NCBI RefSeq assembly: GCF_007990755.1
Contig: NZ_BJXA01000075.1
Coordinates: 1-44,496 of the forward strand
DNA: 44,496 nt
Origin: Nocardia ninae NBRC 108245
GTDB lineage: Bacteria > Actinomycetota > Actinomycetes > Mycobacteriales > Mycobacteriaceae
Direction of reading: 5' to 3'
The position numbers and the translations under genes were made by a program. The notes beneath the pieces are model-generated. The model was given only the letters and a program-made list of their open reading frames with translations, made no database searches and was not told the DNA's origin. Below, one piece after another: positions 8,647 to 16,313 of this stretch; within the stretch, counting starts at the first letter, position 1; every line of letters starts with the position of its first letter.

Positions 8647-8707
8647 CGCGACCCGTGCATTCCCGCCCCTGGGCAGAGCGGCTGCGCCGGTGCAGGGCAA
8701 GCTGGAG

Positions 8708-9412
8708 TTACTGCTCGCTGTCGCAGCAGTCGCAGGCCTGGGTTCGCTCTCGCGCGGGGTCTGCAAATGATGTTGTCGGGCAGCAGGTGTCACCTTTCCA
8801 GGCGTTGCGACCTTCTTTGATCGCGATGGCCGCGATGACGAGTGCGGCGATAGGGTCGGCCCAGGACCACCCGAACAGGCTGTTGAGAACGAGTCCGATC
8901 AGCAGCACCGCCGAGAGATAAGTGCACAGGAGGGTCTGCTTGGAATCGGCGACCGCGGAAGCGGATCCGAGTTCGCGTCCCGCCCGGCGCTGCGCCCGGG
9001 ACAGCACCGGCATGATCGCCGAACTCGCTGCCGCCAAACCGATTCCGATCGGTGAATGCGCGGCCTCGCCGACGCCTAGCAGTGACCGGACGGCGTCGAC
9101 CGTGACATAACCGGCGAGGGCGAAGAACGAGAAGGCGATGATGCGCAGCGTGATCTTCTCGCGCGCTTCGGGATCCCGGCCGCTGAACTGCCATGCCACC
9201 GCGGCCGCGGAGGACACCTCGATCACCGAGTCGAGGCCGAACCCGATCAATGCCGTCGAGGACACCCGGGTGCCTTCGGTGAGCGCGATGATCGCCTCGA
9301 TCACGTTGTAGCTGATCGTCGCGGCGACGAACCATCGGATGCGCCGCGACAATACTTGCCGCCGTGCGGGATCGGGGCCGAGTGTGAGCAGGGGAGTGCC
9401 GAGGTCCGCCAT
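8708..9412 (-). CDS. Cation diffusion facilitator-like metal transporter
   Basis: A 234-residue membrane protein of the cation transporter (CDF-like) family. There are about six hydrophobic segments. Candidate metal-site acidic residues are Asp61 (GFGLDSVIE), Asp156 (AVADSKQT) and Asp186 (SWADPIAA). Cys163 lies in a membrane segment and a Cys-rich tail closes the protein (DTCCPTTSF, ACDCCDSEQ), which suggests a thiophilic metal such as Cd or Pb. The ATG overlaps the stop of the ArsR gene by one base (TGATG, 9410-9414), so the two are translationally coupled. Its short length and lack of a long cytosolic domain are typical for the group. Confidence 0.85.
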   Translation of the reverse strand: MADLGTPLLTLGPDPARRQVLSRRIRWFVAATISYNVIEAIIALTEGTRVSSTALIGFGLDSVIEVSSAAAVAWQFSGRDPEAREKITLRIIAFSFFALAGYVTVDAVRSLLGVGEAAHSPIGIGLAAASSAIMPVLSRAQRRAGRELGSASAVADSKQTLLCTYLSAVLLIGLVLNSLFGWSWADPIAALVIAAIAIKEGRNAWKGDTCCPTTSFADPARERTQACDCCDSEQ

Positions 9413-9741
9413 CAGCAGCAGTCCTCGGTGTCAGAGGCGGGGCAGCAGGTGGGGTCGACCGCGAGCACCAAGCCGACGAGGTCGTCGAGTGCTCGTCCGA
9501 TGCGCGGGTGCGCCAACTCGTACCGGCTCCGCCGACCGTCCGGCACCGCGATCACCAGTCCGCAGCCACGCAGGCAGGCGAGGTGATTGGACAGGATCTG
9601 CCGCGACACCCCGATCTGGTCGGCCAGCTCGGACGGATACCCGGGCTCGGCCCGCAGACTCAACAGAATCCGCGTTCGAGTCGTATCCGACAGCGCGTAC
9701 CCGAACCGGGAGAGCGCGTCACTGTGCAGCATCGTGTCCAC
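9412..9741 (-). CDS. ArsR/SmtB-family metal sensor, CmtR-like
   Basis: A 109-residue winged-helix repressor. The recognition region reads SRQILSNHLACLRGCGLV, with Cys56 and Cys60 at the positions corresponding to Cys57 and Cys61 of mycobacterial CmtR, which bind Cd(II)/Pb(II). CmtR needs a third C-terminal Cys (Cys102); here Cys99-Cys100 (DPTCCPAS) and Cys108-Cys109 at the end can supply it. It is the first gene of a two-gene unit with the transporter. The inverted repeat at 9752-9767 just upstream is the likely operator. Autorepression relieved by metal is the family behaviour. Confidence 0.88.
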   Translation of the reverse strand: MDTMLHSDALSRFGYALSDTTRTRILLSLRAEPGYPSELADQIGVSRQILSNHLACLRGCGLVIAVPDGRRSRYELAHPRIGRALDDLVGLVLAVDPTCCPASDTEDCC

Positions 9742-9751
9742 ACGACGACTG

Positions 9752-9767
9752 TACAGAAATTACTGTA
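9752..9767 (-). promoter_or_regulatory. Candidate metal-repressor operator
   Basis: TACAG-AAATTA-CTGTA is a perfect 5-bp inverted repeat with a 6-bp AT-rich centre, 10 bp upstream of the ArsR start codon at 9741. It is embedded in an AT-rich island in otherwise GC-rich DNA, as expected of an ArsR-type operator overlapping a promoter or the leaderless start. Confidence 0.6.
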
Positions 9768-9808
9768 TTCAGAAAAGGATGTACTGAAAGAGGGTGGTCC
9801 TCGAACAA

Positions 9809-9842
9809 CTGAGCCACCCGGCGTACGGCTCGGGTGGCTCAG
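9809..9842 (-). terminator. Hairpin terminator after the LGFP gene
   Basis: CTGAGCCACCCG (9809-9820) and CGGGTGGCTCAG (9831-9842) form a perfect 12-bp stem with a 10-nt loop, 28 bp past the stop of the LGFP-repeat gene ending at 9870. No clear T-tract follows on either strand. It also separates that gene from the AT-rich ArsR promoter. Confidence 0.65.
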
Positions 9843-9869
9843 CTAGCTGCCTGTCATTGATCGAATTAC

Positions 9870-10607
9870 TCAGGGCTTCCAGGTGATTCGGCCACCTTGG
9901 AACTCCTGGGCTTTACCACCCTCGAAGTCGTATTCGTCCCCGGTGGGGTAGCCGTAGACGCCGTCCGCGCCGGCCCTGGCCTCCCAGCTGGTGCGGATCG
10001 CACCCCACACGGCATGCGCACCGGTGCGCGGCGACCAGTAGATCGCGCCGTCGTTGAACAAGTTGTAGCGGCCGTTGTTCTTGGCGGGGGCCTCGTCGGT
10101 GATCGGAAACCCGAGCGGGCTGTTCTCCGCGCCCAGCGCGTACCACTTGTCCCGGATCACCCCGCTGACCTGGTGCGCTGCGGTGCCCACGGACCAGTAG
10201 ATCGAGCCACCCTGGAAGTGGCTGAACCGCCCGGGCTTCACCGGTGTCGACTCTTCCCGGGTCACCGGGTAGCGCAGCCCGCCGGTCTCCGAACCCAGTG
10301 CGCGCCACTTGTCGAGGATCGGTCCGCCGATCTGATGGGCGCCGGTGTCGTTGTGCCAATAGATGGCGGCGTTGCGTTCGAAGGTCTGGAACTTGCCGCC
10401 GTTGGCGGCATCCGACTCTGGCGAGGTCGGGTCGCCGAAGACGCTGCCACCGCCGGCCTGGTCGTATTCGACCTCGATCGCGCCGCCGACCTCGAACGGC
10501 CCGATCGGGCGCGCGGCCGCGGTGCCCGCGGTCAAGAGCACCGCCAGTGCGACGGTGGCCGTGGCCAGCGGTGCGGACGTGCGGTGGATACCACGAAGGC
10601 GAACCAA
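9870..10607 (-). CDS. Secreted LGFP-repeat protein
   Basis: A 245-residue exported protein. Residues 1-33 are a signal peptide (ATATVALAVLLTAGTAAARP). The rest is about four LGFP repeats of roughly 50 residues, each with the core pattern (I)YW..TGAH.V.G.I...W..LG.E...LG(Y/F)P.T.E. LGFP repeats are found in actinobacterial envelope proteins, including mycolyltransferases, and are thought to bind the cell wall. The start is TTG at 10607, supported by AGGAG about seven bases upstream and by the same arrangement in its neighbour. Close paralogue of the protein encoded at 10718-11446. Confidence 0.9.
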   Translation of the reverse strand: MVRLRGIHRTSAPLATATVALAVLLTAGTAAARPIGPFEVGGAIEVEYDQAGGGSVFGDPTSPESDAANGGKFQTFERNAAIYWHNDTGAHQIGGPILDKWRALGSETGGLRYPVTREESTPVKPGRFSHFQGGSIYWSVGTAAHQVSGVIRDKWYALGAENSPLGFPITDEAPAKNNGRYNLFNDGAIYWSPRTGAHAVWGAIRTSWEARAGADGVYGYPTGDEYDFEGGKAQEFQGGRITWKP

Positions 10608-10717
10608 GAGAACTCCTAGTCAGGTGTGCCGAGACAGGGCGGAGCGTCGGTAGGCGATGATGGCACGCCGACGACACCCCCGCGCACGCGCCCCGGTCCG
10701 AACAGCTCGGCGGTGGG

Positions 10718-11446
10718 TCAGGGCTGCCAGGTGATGCGGCCGCCCTGGAAGTCCTGGGCTTTGCCGTTCTGGTAGTCGTACTCGTCGCTGGTGGGGTAGC
10801 CGTAGCCACCGTTCACGCCTGCCCTGGCTTCCCAGGTGGTGCGAATCGCGCCCCAGACGACGTGCGCACCGGTGGCGCCGGACCAGTAGATGGCGCCGTC
10901 GTTGAACAGGTTGTAGCGGCCGTTGTTCTTGGCGGTGGCCTCATCGGTGATCGGGAAACCGAGCGGGCTGTTCTCCCAGCCGTACGAGCCCCATTTGTCG
11001 CGGATCGCACCGCCGATCTGGTGCGCGGCAGTGCCGACGGACCAGTAGATCGAGCCGCCCTGGAAGTGGTTGTAGCGACCGGGTTTCGACGGCGTCGCCG
11101 CTTCCCGGGTGACGGGATAGCCGAGGAAGCCGTTCTCCCAGCCGAGGTTGCCCCATTTGTCGCGGATGGCGCCGCCGACCTGGTTGGCCCCGGTGGCCGG
11201 GTGCCAGTAAATGGAGGAGTTGCGTTCGAAGGCCTGGTACTTGCCGCCGCGCCCCGCATCGGATTCGGGGATGACCGGGTCGCCGAAGACCGCGCCACCG
11301 CCGGCCTGGTCGTACTCGACCTCGATCGCCCCGCCGACATCGAAGGGCCCGATCGGCCGTCCGGCCGCGGTGCCTGCGGTCAGCAGGACGGCGAGGGCGG
11401 CGGTGGTCATTGTGAATGCGACGCGGGTGCGACGTAGGCGTGCCAA
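10718..11446 (-). CDS. Secreted LGFP-repeat protein (paralogue)
   Basis: A 242-residue paralogue of the downstream LGFP gene with the same architecture: signal peptide (TTAALAVLLTAGTAAGRPIG), then about four LGFP repeats such as DKWGNLGWENGFLGYPVT and DKWGSYGWENSPLGFPIT. I chose the TTG at 11446, not the TTG at 11464, because GAGGAG lies about seven bases before it and the paralogue has the identical SD-spacer-TTG layout. The two genes are 111 bp apart, same strand, and probably arose by tandem duplication. Likely located in the mycolate envelope or secreted. Confidence 0.9.
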   Translation of the reverse strand: MARLRRTRVAFTMTTAALAVLLTAGTAAGRPIGPFDVGGAIEVEYDQAGGGAVFGDPVIPESDAGRGGKYQAFERNSSIYWHPATGANQVGGAIRDKWGNLGWENGFLGYPVTREAATPSKPGRYNHFQGGSIYWSVGTAAHQIGGAIRDKWGSYGWENSPLGFPITDEATAKNNGRYNLFNDGAIYWSGATGAHVVWGAIRTTWEARAGVNGGYGYPTSDEYDYQNGKAQDFQGGRITWQP

Positions 11447-11493
11447 AAGAAACTCCTCGAGCAAGTTGGTCGGATCCGAGACAGAGGTGGAGC

Positions 11494-11829
11494 TCAGCTA
11501 CCAGGGTGCAGCCATTTGCCGATCGGCAGCGAGGGCAGGGCGCGGACCGCGAGCATGATCGGGTCGCAGTACAGGTTGTCCAGTGGCGTGTCGCCGGTGC
11601 CGCAGACGAAGTTCCCCTGCTTGTCGTAGTTCGAGGAGTGACCCTTATAAGACCAGGTCAGGCCGTCGTCCGAGTGGCTCCACGGACATTCGTTCGGTTG
11701 CAGGCCCTTGCACGGACCTTCCACGCCCCACGGCCCGACGGGGTAGGCGGAGGCGGCGGGCGCGAGCGCCAGCGTGAGCAAACTCGCAGCGGCGGTACCG
11801 ACGAACGCGCGTTTCATTGCTGATTTCAC
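11494..11829 (-). CDS. Small secreted Cys-containing protein
   Basis: A 111-residue exported protein of unknown function. The N-terminus VKSAMKRAFVGTAAASLLTL is a signal peptide, cleaved after ASA. The mature part (YPVGPWGVEGPCKGLQPNEC, then WSHSDDGLTWSYKGHSSNY) has four Cys (GPCKG, NECPW, FVCGT, LYCDP), probably two disulfides. I chose GTG at 11829 because GAAGGG lies seven bases upstream; the ATG at 11817 is alternative. It precedes the two LGFP genes on the same strand and may be cotranscribed with them as an envelope/exported protein group. Confidence 0.75.
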   Translation of the reverse strand: MKSAMKRAFVGTAAASLLTLALAPAASAYPVGPWGVEGPCKGLQPNECPWSHSDDGLTWSYKGHSSNYDKQGNFVCGTGDTPLDNLYCDPIMLAVRALPSLPIGKWLHPGS

Positions 11830-11950
11830 GGATTTTCCCTTCGACGTGGAAGAGCCGGTGTCGTGGTGTCCGACAATCGCTCTATCGGTCGCACCGGCAG
11901 CACCGTTAGCTTGACCGGGCGCGAACGCGCTCGGGTCTAAGCTCGATTCC

Positions 11951-12970
11951 ATGGTCGAGACGACGCGAATCGTGCTTGCTTCCCGCCCGGAGGGTGCGCC
12001 TACCGCGGCGAACTTCCGCACCGAAACCGCCGAGCTGCCGCCGCTCGAGGAGGGACAGGTGCTGCTGCGCACGTTGTATCTGTCCCTGGACCCGTACATG
12101 CGTGGCCGGATGAGTGCCGCGAAGTCTTATGCGAAACCGGTCGAGGTCGGTGGCGTGATGGTCGGCGGCACCGTGGCCGAGGTGGTCGACTCCCGGGCCG
12201 CCGAGCTGGCGAAAGGCGATGTGGTGCTGGCCTATTCGGGCTGGCAGACGCATGACGTGGTCGCCGCGTCCAGCGTGCGGAAGCTCGACCCCGACACGGC
12301 ACCCGTCTCGACGGCGCTCGGCGTGCTGGGTATGCCCGGTTTCACCGCGTACTCCGGGCTGCTGAAGATCGGGCAGCCGCAGGCGGGGGAGACCGTCGTG
12401 GTCGCCGCCGCCACCGGGCCGGTCGGCTCGGCGGTCGGGCAGATCGCCAAGATCAAAGGGGCCCGCGCGGTCGGCATCGCAGGCGGACCGCGCAAGTGCG
12501 CGGCCCTGCTCGACGAGCTGGGTTTCGACGCCGCGATCGACCATCGCGCGCCCGACTTCGCCGAACAGCTGAAGGCGGCGGTGCCCGATGGCATCGACGT
12601 CTACTTCGAGAACGTGGCAGGCGCGGTCGCCGACGCGGTATATCCGCTGTTGAACACCTACGCGCGCGTCCCGGTGTGCGGGCTCATCGCCAACTACAAC
12701 ACGACCGGCGACGAGGACGGCCCGGATCGTCTGCCCGCCTTCTACAGCCGCATCCTGGTCAAGAGTCTCACCGTCCGCGGCTTTATTCAGACCGAGTTCG
12801 TCCGCGAGCTGTACCCGGACTTCCTGCGCGAGATGGGCGAATGGGTCGGCGACGGTCGCGTGCGCTACCTCGAGGACATCACCGAGGGGTTCGAGAACGC
12901 TCCCGAGGCGTTCATCGGCATGCTGGAGGGTCGTAATTTCGGCAAGGTGGTCGTCAAGGTCGCCGACTAG
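11951..12970 (+). CDS. NADP-dependent MDR oxidoreductase (CurA/PTGR type)
   Basis: A 339-residue zinc-independent medium-chain reductase. The typical N-terminal motif LYLSLDPYMRGRM (42-54) and the nucleotide-binding loop AAATGPVGSAVGQIAK (152-167) place it with CurA, leukotriene B4 12-hydroxydehydrogenase and 2-alkenal reductases, which reduce alpha,beta-unsaturated carbonyls using NADPH. Further family motifs are FENVAGAVADAV and CGLIANYN. Full length. It diverges from the secreted protein gene with a 121-bp gap and overlaps the convergent membrane protein gene by four bases. Confidence 0.9.
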   Translation: MVETTRIVLASRPEGAPTAANFRTETAELPPLEEGQVLLRTLYLSLDPYMRGRMSAAKSYAKPVEVGGVMVGGTVAEVVDSRAAELAKGDVVLAYSGWQTHDVVAASSVRKLDPDTAPVSTALGVLGMPGFTAYSGLLKIGQPQAGETVVVAAATGPVGSAVGQIAKIKGARAVGIAGGPRKCAALLDELGFDAAIDHRAPDFAEQLKAAVPDGIDVYFENVAGAVADAVYPLLNTYARVPVCGLIANYNTTGDEDGPDRLPAFYSRILVKSLTVRGFIQTEFVRELYPDFLREMGEWVGDGRVRYLEDITEGFENAPEAFIGMLEGRNFGKVVVKVAD

Positions 12971-13323
12971 CGCGCGACCGTGCTGCCGCCGATCGCCAGG
13001 TAGACCACCATCACCATGAACAGGAACCAGCCCGCGCCCTGCCAGATCGGCCAGGCCCCGCCGCGTCGCCACTCGAGGTAGGTCTCGATGAACGCGCCGA
13101 TGCCGCCGAGCAGCAGGATCACGGTCGGCACCAGCAGCATCGCGGTTTTCGCGCCGGTGTCGCAGAGCAGGGTGTCCGCATCGGCGCAGGCGCTGCGGTT
13201 CGCCGTCCAGATGGCCGCCACCGCGAAGGCCAGGGCGGCAGCCGCGTTGACGATGAGGACGTAGGTCGCGGCACGCCGATAGGTCTTCGGGTCGCGTTGG
13301 CGTTTCCGCACGTCGTTGACCAT
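12967..13323 (-). CDS. Small membrane protein, 118 aa
   Basis: Unknown function. A 118-residue protein with three hydrophobic helices: residues about 20-40 (AATYVLIVNAAAALAFAVAA), 60-80 (TAMLLVPTVILLLGGIGAFI) and 98-114. The first loop has two Cys (ACADADTLLCD) that could form an extracytoplasmic disulfide. The basic N-terminus (VNDVRKRQRDPKTYRR) suggests it faces the cytoplasm. ATG at 13323. It ends four bases inside the convergent reductase gene. Confidence 0.65.
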   Translation of the reverse strand: MVNDVRKRQRDPKTYRRAATYVLIVNAAAALAFAVAAIWTANRSACADADTLLCDTGAKTAMLLVPTVILLLGGIGAFIETYLEWRRGGAWPIWQGAGWFLFMVMVVYLAIGGSTVAR

Positions 13324-13422
13324 GTCTCTGCACCTCACCGGTCTCGGGTCCGCCTAGGGGTCTTCCCGACATTGCCGACCTGGCGCAGGCCAAACATCGC
13401 CTGCTCAGCGCAGGCGCGCTGG

Positions 13423-14250
13423 TCAGGGCTTGCGGCCGACGCCAGCCCAGTACCAGGCGGATTCGGGGTCGACCGGTTCCTCGCCGGGCGTGGGATGCCA
13501 GGTGACCACGGGGACGACGCCCGGCTCGATCAGTTCCGTGCCCGCGAACAGCGCCTCGGTTTCGGTGCGGCTGCGCGGGTAGAAGGTGATGCCCGCGTCT
13601 TCTGCGGCGGCCGCCACCCGGGCCATCGCGCGCTCGTCGAAATCGGCGGTGGGGTGGGTGAGTACGAGGTAGCTGCCGGACGGCACCACGTCCAGCAGGT
13701 TGCGGATGATGCCGTGCGGATCGTCGCTGTCGCGGAAGTACATCATGATCGCCACCAGCATGATGGCGACCGGTTGCTCCAGATCGAGGGTGGCGCCGAG
13801 GGTCGCGTTGCGCAGGATGGCGGTGGGGTCGTGCAGGTCGGCGTGGATGAAGGCCGTCCTGCCCTGCGGTTTGCTCGCCATCAAGGCGCGGGCGTGCGCG
13901 AGCACGATCGGATCGTTGTCCACGTAGACCACCCGGGCCGCCGGATCGAGCCGCTGCGCCACTTCGTGGGTGTTGCCTGCGGTGGGGATGCCGGTGCCGA
14001 TGTCCAGGAACTGGTTGATGCCCACCTCGCTGGTCAGATACTGCACCGCGCGGCCGAGGAACGCCCGATTCGCGCGCGCCATGGTCTGAATGGCGGGGAT
14101 GTGACCGGCAATGGCGTCGCCGAGCGCGCGGTCGGCCGGGTAATTGTCTTTTCCGCCCAGCCAGTAATCGTAGACCCGCGCTTCGTGCGCGACGCTCGTA
14201 TCGATCTTGGTGGGTAATGCGGTGGGTGTCTGTGCACGACTGTCCGACAT
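13423..14250 (-). CDS. SAM-dependent methyltransferase, DUF574 family
   Basis: A 275-residue member of the actinobacterial DUF574 (Methyltransf_19) family. The hallmark N-terminal motif ARVYDYWLGGKDNYPAD (24-40) is present, followed by the SAM-binding loop FLDIGTGIPTAGNTHE (81-96) and VVYVDNDPIVLAHARALM. Members are abundant in Nocardia and Streptomyces, often near regulators or small-molecule genes; their substrates are largely unknown. The ATG at 14250 has a GGAGGGAATCCCC-type site upstream. Monocistronic by context. Confidence 0.9.
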   Translation of the reverse strand: MSDSRAQTPTALPTKIDTSVAHEARVYDYWLGGKDNYPADRALGDAIAGHIPAIQTMARANRAFLGRAVQYLTSEVGINQFLDIGTGIPTAGNTHEVAQRLDPAARVVYVDNDPIVLAHARALMASKPQGRTAFIHADLHDPTAILRNATLGATLDLEQPVAIMLVAIMMYFRDSDDPHGIIRNLLDVVPSGSYLVLTHPTADFDERAMARVAAAAEDAGITFYPRSRTETEALFAGTELIEPGVVPVVTWHPTPGEEPVDPESAWYWAGVGRKP

Positions 14251-14742
14251 GGGGATTCCCTCCTGTGGCAGTCACGGGAGAGTCGGGCCCGGTGACCGCC
14301 GAGTCGCCGACGGGACGGCGACTGCTACTGCGAATCTTGCCCGCCAAGGATATTCCAGCGAATGGCTGGCATGCGGTGCTTCGGCCGGATGAGGGAGGGT
14401 TTTCGGGGGACCGGCCGGTTTCGCCGCACTTTTTTTCGGATACCGCACCGGCTGCCTTCGATCCGGGCGGCCGACTCCCTCGGACGGTGTGTCGCCGTGC
14501 GGTGTGTCGCGCCGCATCCGTGATCTTGATGGGGTTGAATTGTGCAGGTCACGAGTTTTTCCGGCGACGAGCGGAAAGCAGGAGACGACATGGCACGAGT
14601 CCGCAGCGACAGCTAGCGCCGTCGTTCCCGTGGTGTCGTCGAATTCTTCGGCGGCGCGATTTCTTCGATATCCGAGTCTTGGCGAGCACACCGCGATTTC
14701 TCGTGTCCGGACCCATCCCAGCCTGCGAAAAGGAGCACGCAC
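14251..14742. other. 490-bp gap, no gene seen
   Basis: Between the DUF574 methyltransferase start and the small membrane protein gene. Contains a run CACTTTTTTTCGG near 14430 and AT-enriched patches around 14530-14560 and 14640-14680 that may hold promoters for the downstream gene. No ORF has coding composition, and I found no riboswitch-like conserved core. Confidence 0.5.
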
Positions 14743-15024
14743 GTGAGCATGATTCTGGCCGCGCTACACGACACCGTTCTCGCGGAGGTCGGAAATCCGA
14801 CACCGGAGGCGCCGCCGCTGGCGGACAAATTGCTGCAAATGGGTCGCTACTTCACCTGGCTGGTCCAACTGTCCGGTATCACCGCCATCACCTACGGCGG
14901 CGGCCGATTCGCCTGGGAGAAGTGGAACGGCGGCGGTTTGCAATCGCCGAAGATGATCGCCAGCGCGATGGCGGGCGGCGCGGTAGCGACCAGCGCGGGC
15001 ACCATCATGAACGCCGTCATCTGA
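14743..15024 (+). CDS. Small pilin-like (VirB2/TrbC-like topology) membrane protein
   Basis: A 93-residue protein starting with GTG after a strong site (AAAAGGAG, eight bases upstream). An N-terminal acidic/Pro stretch (NPTPEAPPLADKLLQMGRYF) is followed by a first hydrophobic helix (about 38-56), a short basic/Gly loop (WEKWNGGGLQSPK) and a second Ala/Gly-rich helix (about 70-92). Two closely spaced hydrophobic helices with a short polar loop resemble the topology of conjugative pilin subunits, but no other secretion genes are near and the resemblance is only architectural. Function unknown. Confidence 0.65.
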   Translation: MSMILAALHDTVLAEVGNPTPEAPPLADKLLQMGRYFTWLVQLSGITAITYGGGRFAWEKWNGGGLQSPKMIASAMAGGAVATSAGTIMNAVI

Positions 15025-15037
15025 TCGGATACTGAGG

Positions 15038-16066
15038 TCACCGGCTCGGCGAAATCTCTCTCGTTGAGCCGGATTCGATTGTGCTGTGGTGGAATACGTC
15101 GGACAGCGCGCGCCTCGGTGTCGGGGCGCGGCCGTGTTCCGGCGCGGCGGTGCCGATCCGGATCAGCACCTGCGGGACTGCGGGTCGGGGGAGCAATTCG
15201 GCGACCACTGTGCTGGTCGCTTCGAACTCGGTGAGATGGGTGAGCGGGCAGCTGGCCAAGCCACGGCGGGTGCACTCGAGCAGCACCTGCGACAAGGCCT
15301 CGCCGGTATCCACCCATTCGCCAGGGGAGTGGGCGTCGGTGCTGAGCACCACCAAACGCGAGCGGTCGTCGAGATCGGCGCGGCGGTTCGAGTGCGGCGG
15401 GGACGGAAAGTGCCGCCCGACGCCGACGCGGTCGGCCTCGGCTGCGGAAGTCCGGGCGGCGACGGGAACTCCGTCGAATGAACCGGAACCCTCACTCCAC
15501 CAACGCAATTCGTGCTGGTATGCCCGATCGTGCCGGGACAGCGCGGCGGCGTGCTGGGTGACAGCAATCAGTCTGCGACGATGCTGCTCACCGATTTCAT
15601 CGACTGTCACGTGGTGCGGCCGGGCCAACTCGTGCAGCGCACCGAGCACCGTGGGCCAGTCGTCGGGCGGCGCCATCGGCAATCGGTCGGTGTGCCGCAG
15701 TGTGATGGCGCGGACGCGGGCGGCGGTCTGGTGCAGCGCCTCGTGCCACGGCCGGAATTCGAGCACGGCCAGCAGTTCCGGCCGGTCCGCGTCGGGAATC
15801 CGGTTGGCGAAGGTGAACCATCCCAAGGACATGAACGTCAAGCGGGCGTGATCGAGCACCGCGCCGCAACTGATCGCCAGCTGCCTGCCCGCCGGATCCG
15901 CGACCGGAAGTTGCCGGTGGTGGTCGCGGTAAAGCAGTAGCTGCTTGCCATCGAATTCCCACCGCCACGGCTGAGTGTTGTGCACCGACGGCGCTCGGCA
16001 AGCCAATGTCAGTGCCCGCCGTATAGTCCCGAGATCGGGTGTACCGGAGTCCCTGTCTGTGACCAT
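15038..16066 (-). CDS. Acg-family nitroreductase-like FMN protein
   Basis: A 342-residue nitroreductase-fold protein of the Acg type. It begins at the ATG at 16066 with RRALTLACRAPSVHNTQPWR, the FMN-phosphate binding motif (APSxHNxQPW) of this group, and later has SPGEWVDTGEALSQVLLECT and RGLASCPLTH. In mycobacteria Acg (Rv2032) is part of the dormancy regulon and is thought to bind FMN without normal reductase activity. Here the gene diverges from an OhrR-type redox sensor with a 247-bp gap, suggesting redox or peroxide control. The extension upstream to 16234 is not Acg-like and was not used. Confidence 0.85.
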   Translation of the reverse strand: MVTDRDSGTPDLGTIRRALTLACRAPSVHNTQPWRWEFDGKQLLLYRDHHRQLPVADPAGRQLAISCGAVLDHARLTFMSLGWFTFANRIPDADRPELLAVLEFRPWHEALHQTAARVRAITLRHTDRLPMAPPDDWPTVLGALHELARPHHVTVDEIGEQHRRRLIAVTQHAAALSRHDRAYQHELRWWSEGSGSFDGVPVAARTSAAEADRVGVGRHFPSPPHSNRRADLDDRSRLVVLSTDAHSPGEWVDTGEALSQVLLECTRRGLASCPLTHLTEFEATSTVVAELLPRPAVPQVLIRIGTAAPEHGRAPTPRRALSDVFHHSTIESGSTREISPSR

Positions 16067-16313
16067 GACCCGAGTCTTTGTGTCGGTCACCGCCCGCACC
16101 ACGGTCTTCGAGCCCTTGTTTCGAGGCCGATGGTCACAAACTGACCGTCGCCGCGGGATGGTGCGCGCCGCGTGTATGGCGGGCCCGCACCTCGGCAGAA
16201 TATCGCGCGATGCGGACCGATAGCGGATCACCATGGGCTACACCGCGGTAACGGAGCCGGCGTCCCGGCGCGACGATGCGAAATTCGTCGGTAGCAATGC
16301 GTACAGTGCAGGT

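Noticed and set aside
11906-14347. Long reverse-strand open frame of about 810 codons
   Set aside because: It crosses the reductase gene (antisense), the small membrane gene and the methyltransferase gene in the wrong frame; composition is low-complexity Arg/Pro/His.
14251-14742. Riboswitch (for example c-di-AMP type) upstream of the small membrane gene
   Set aside because: GC-rich stem-like pieces occur, but I could not match the conserved core of any class I know.
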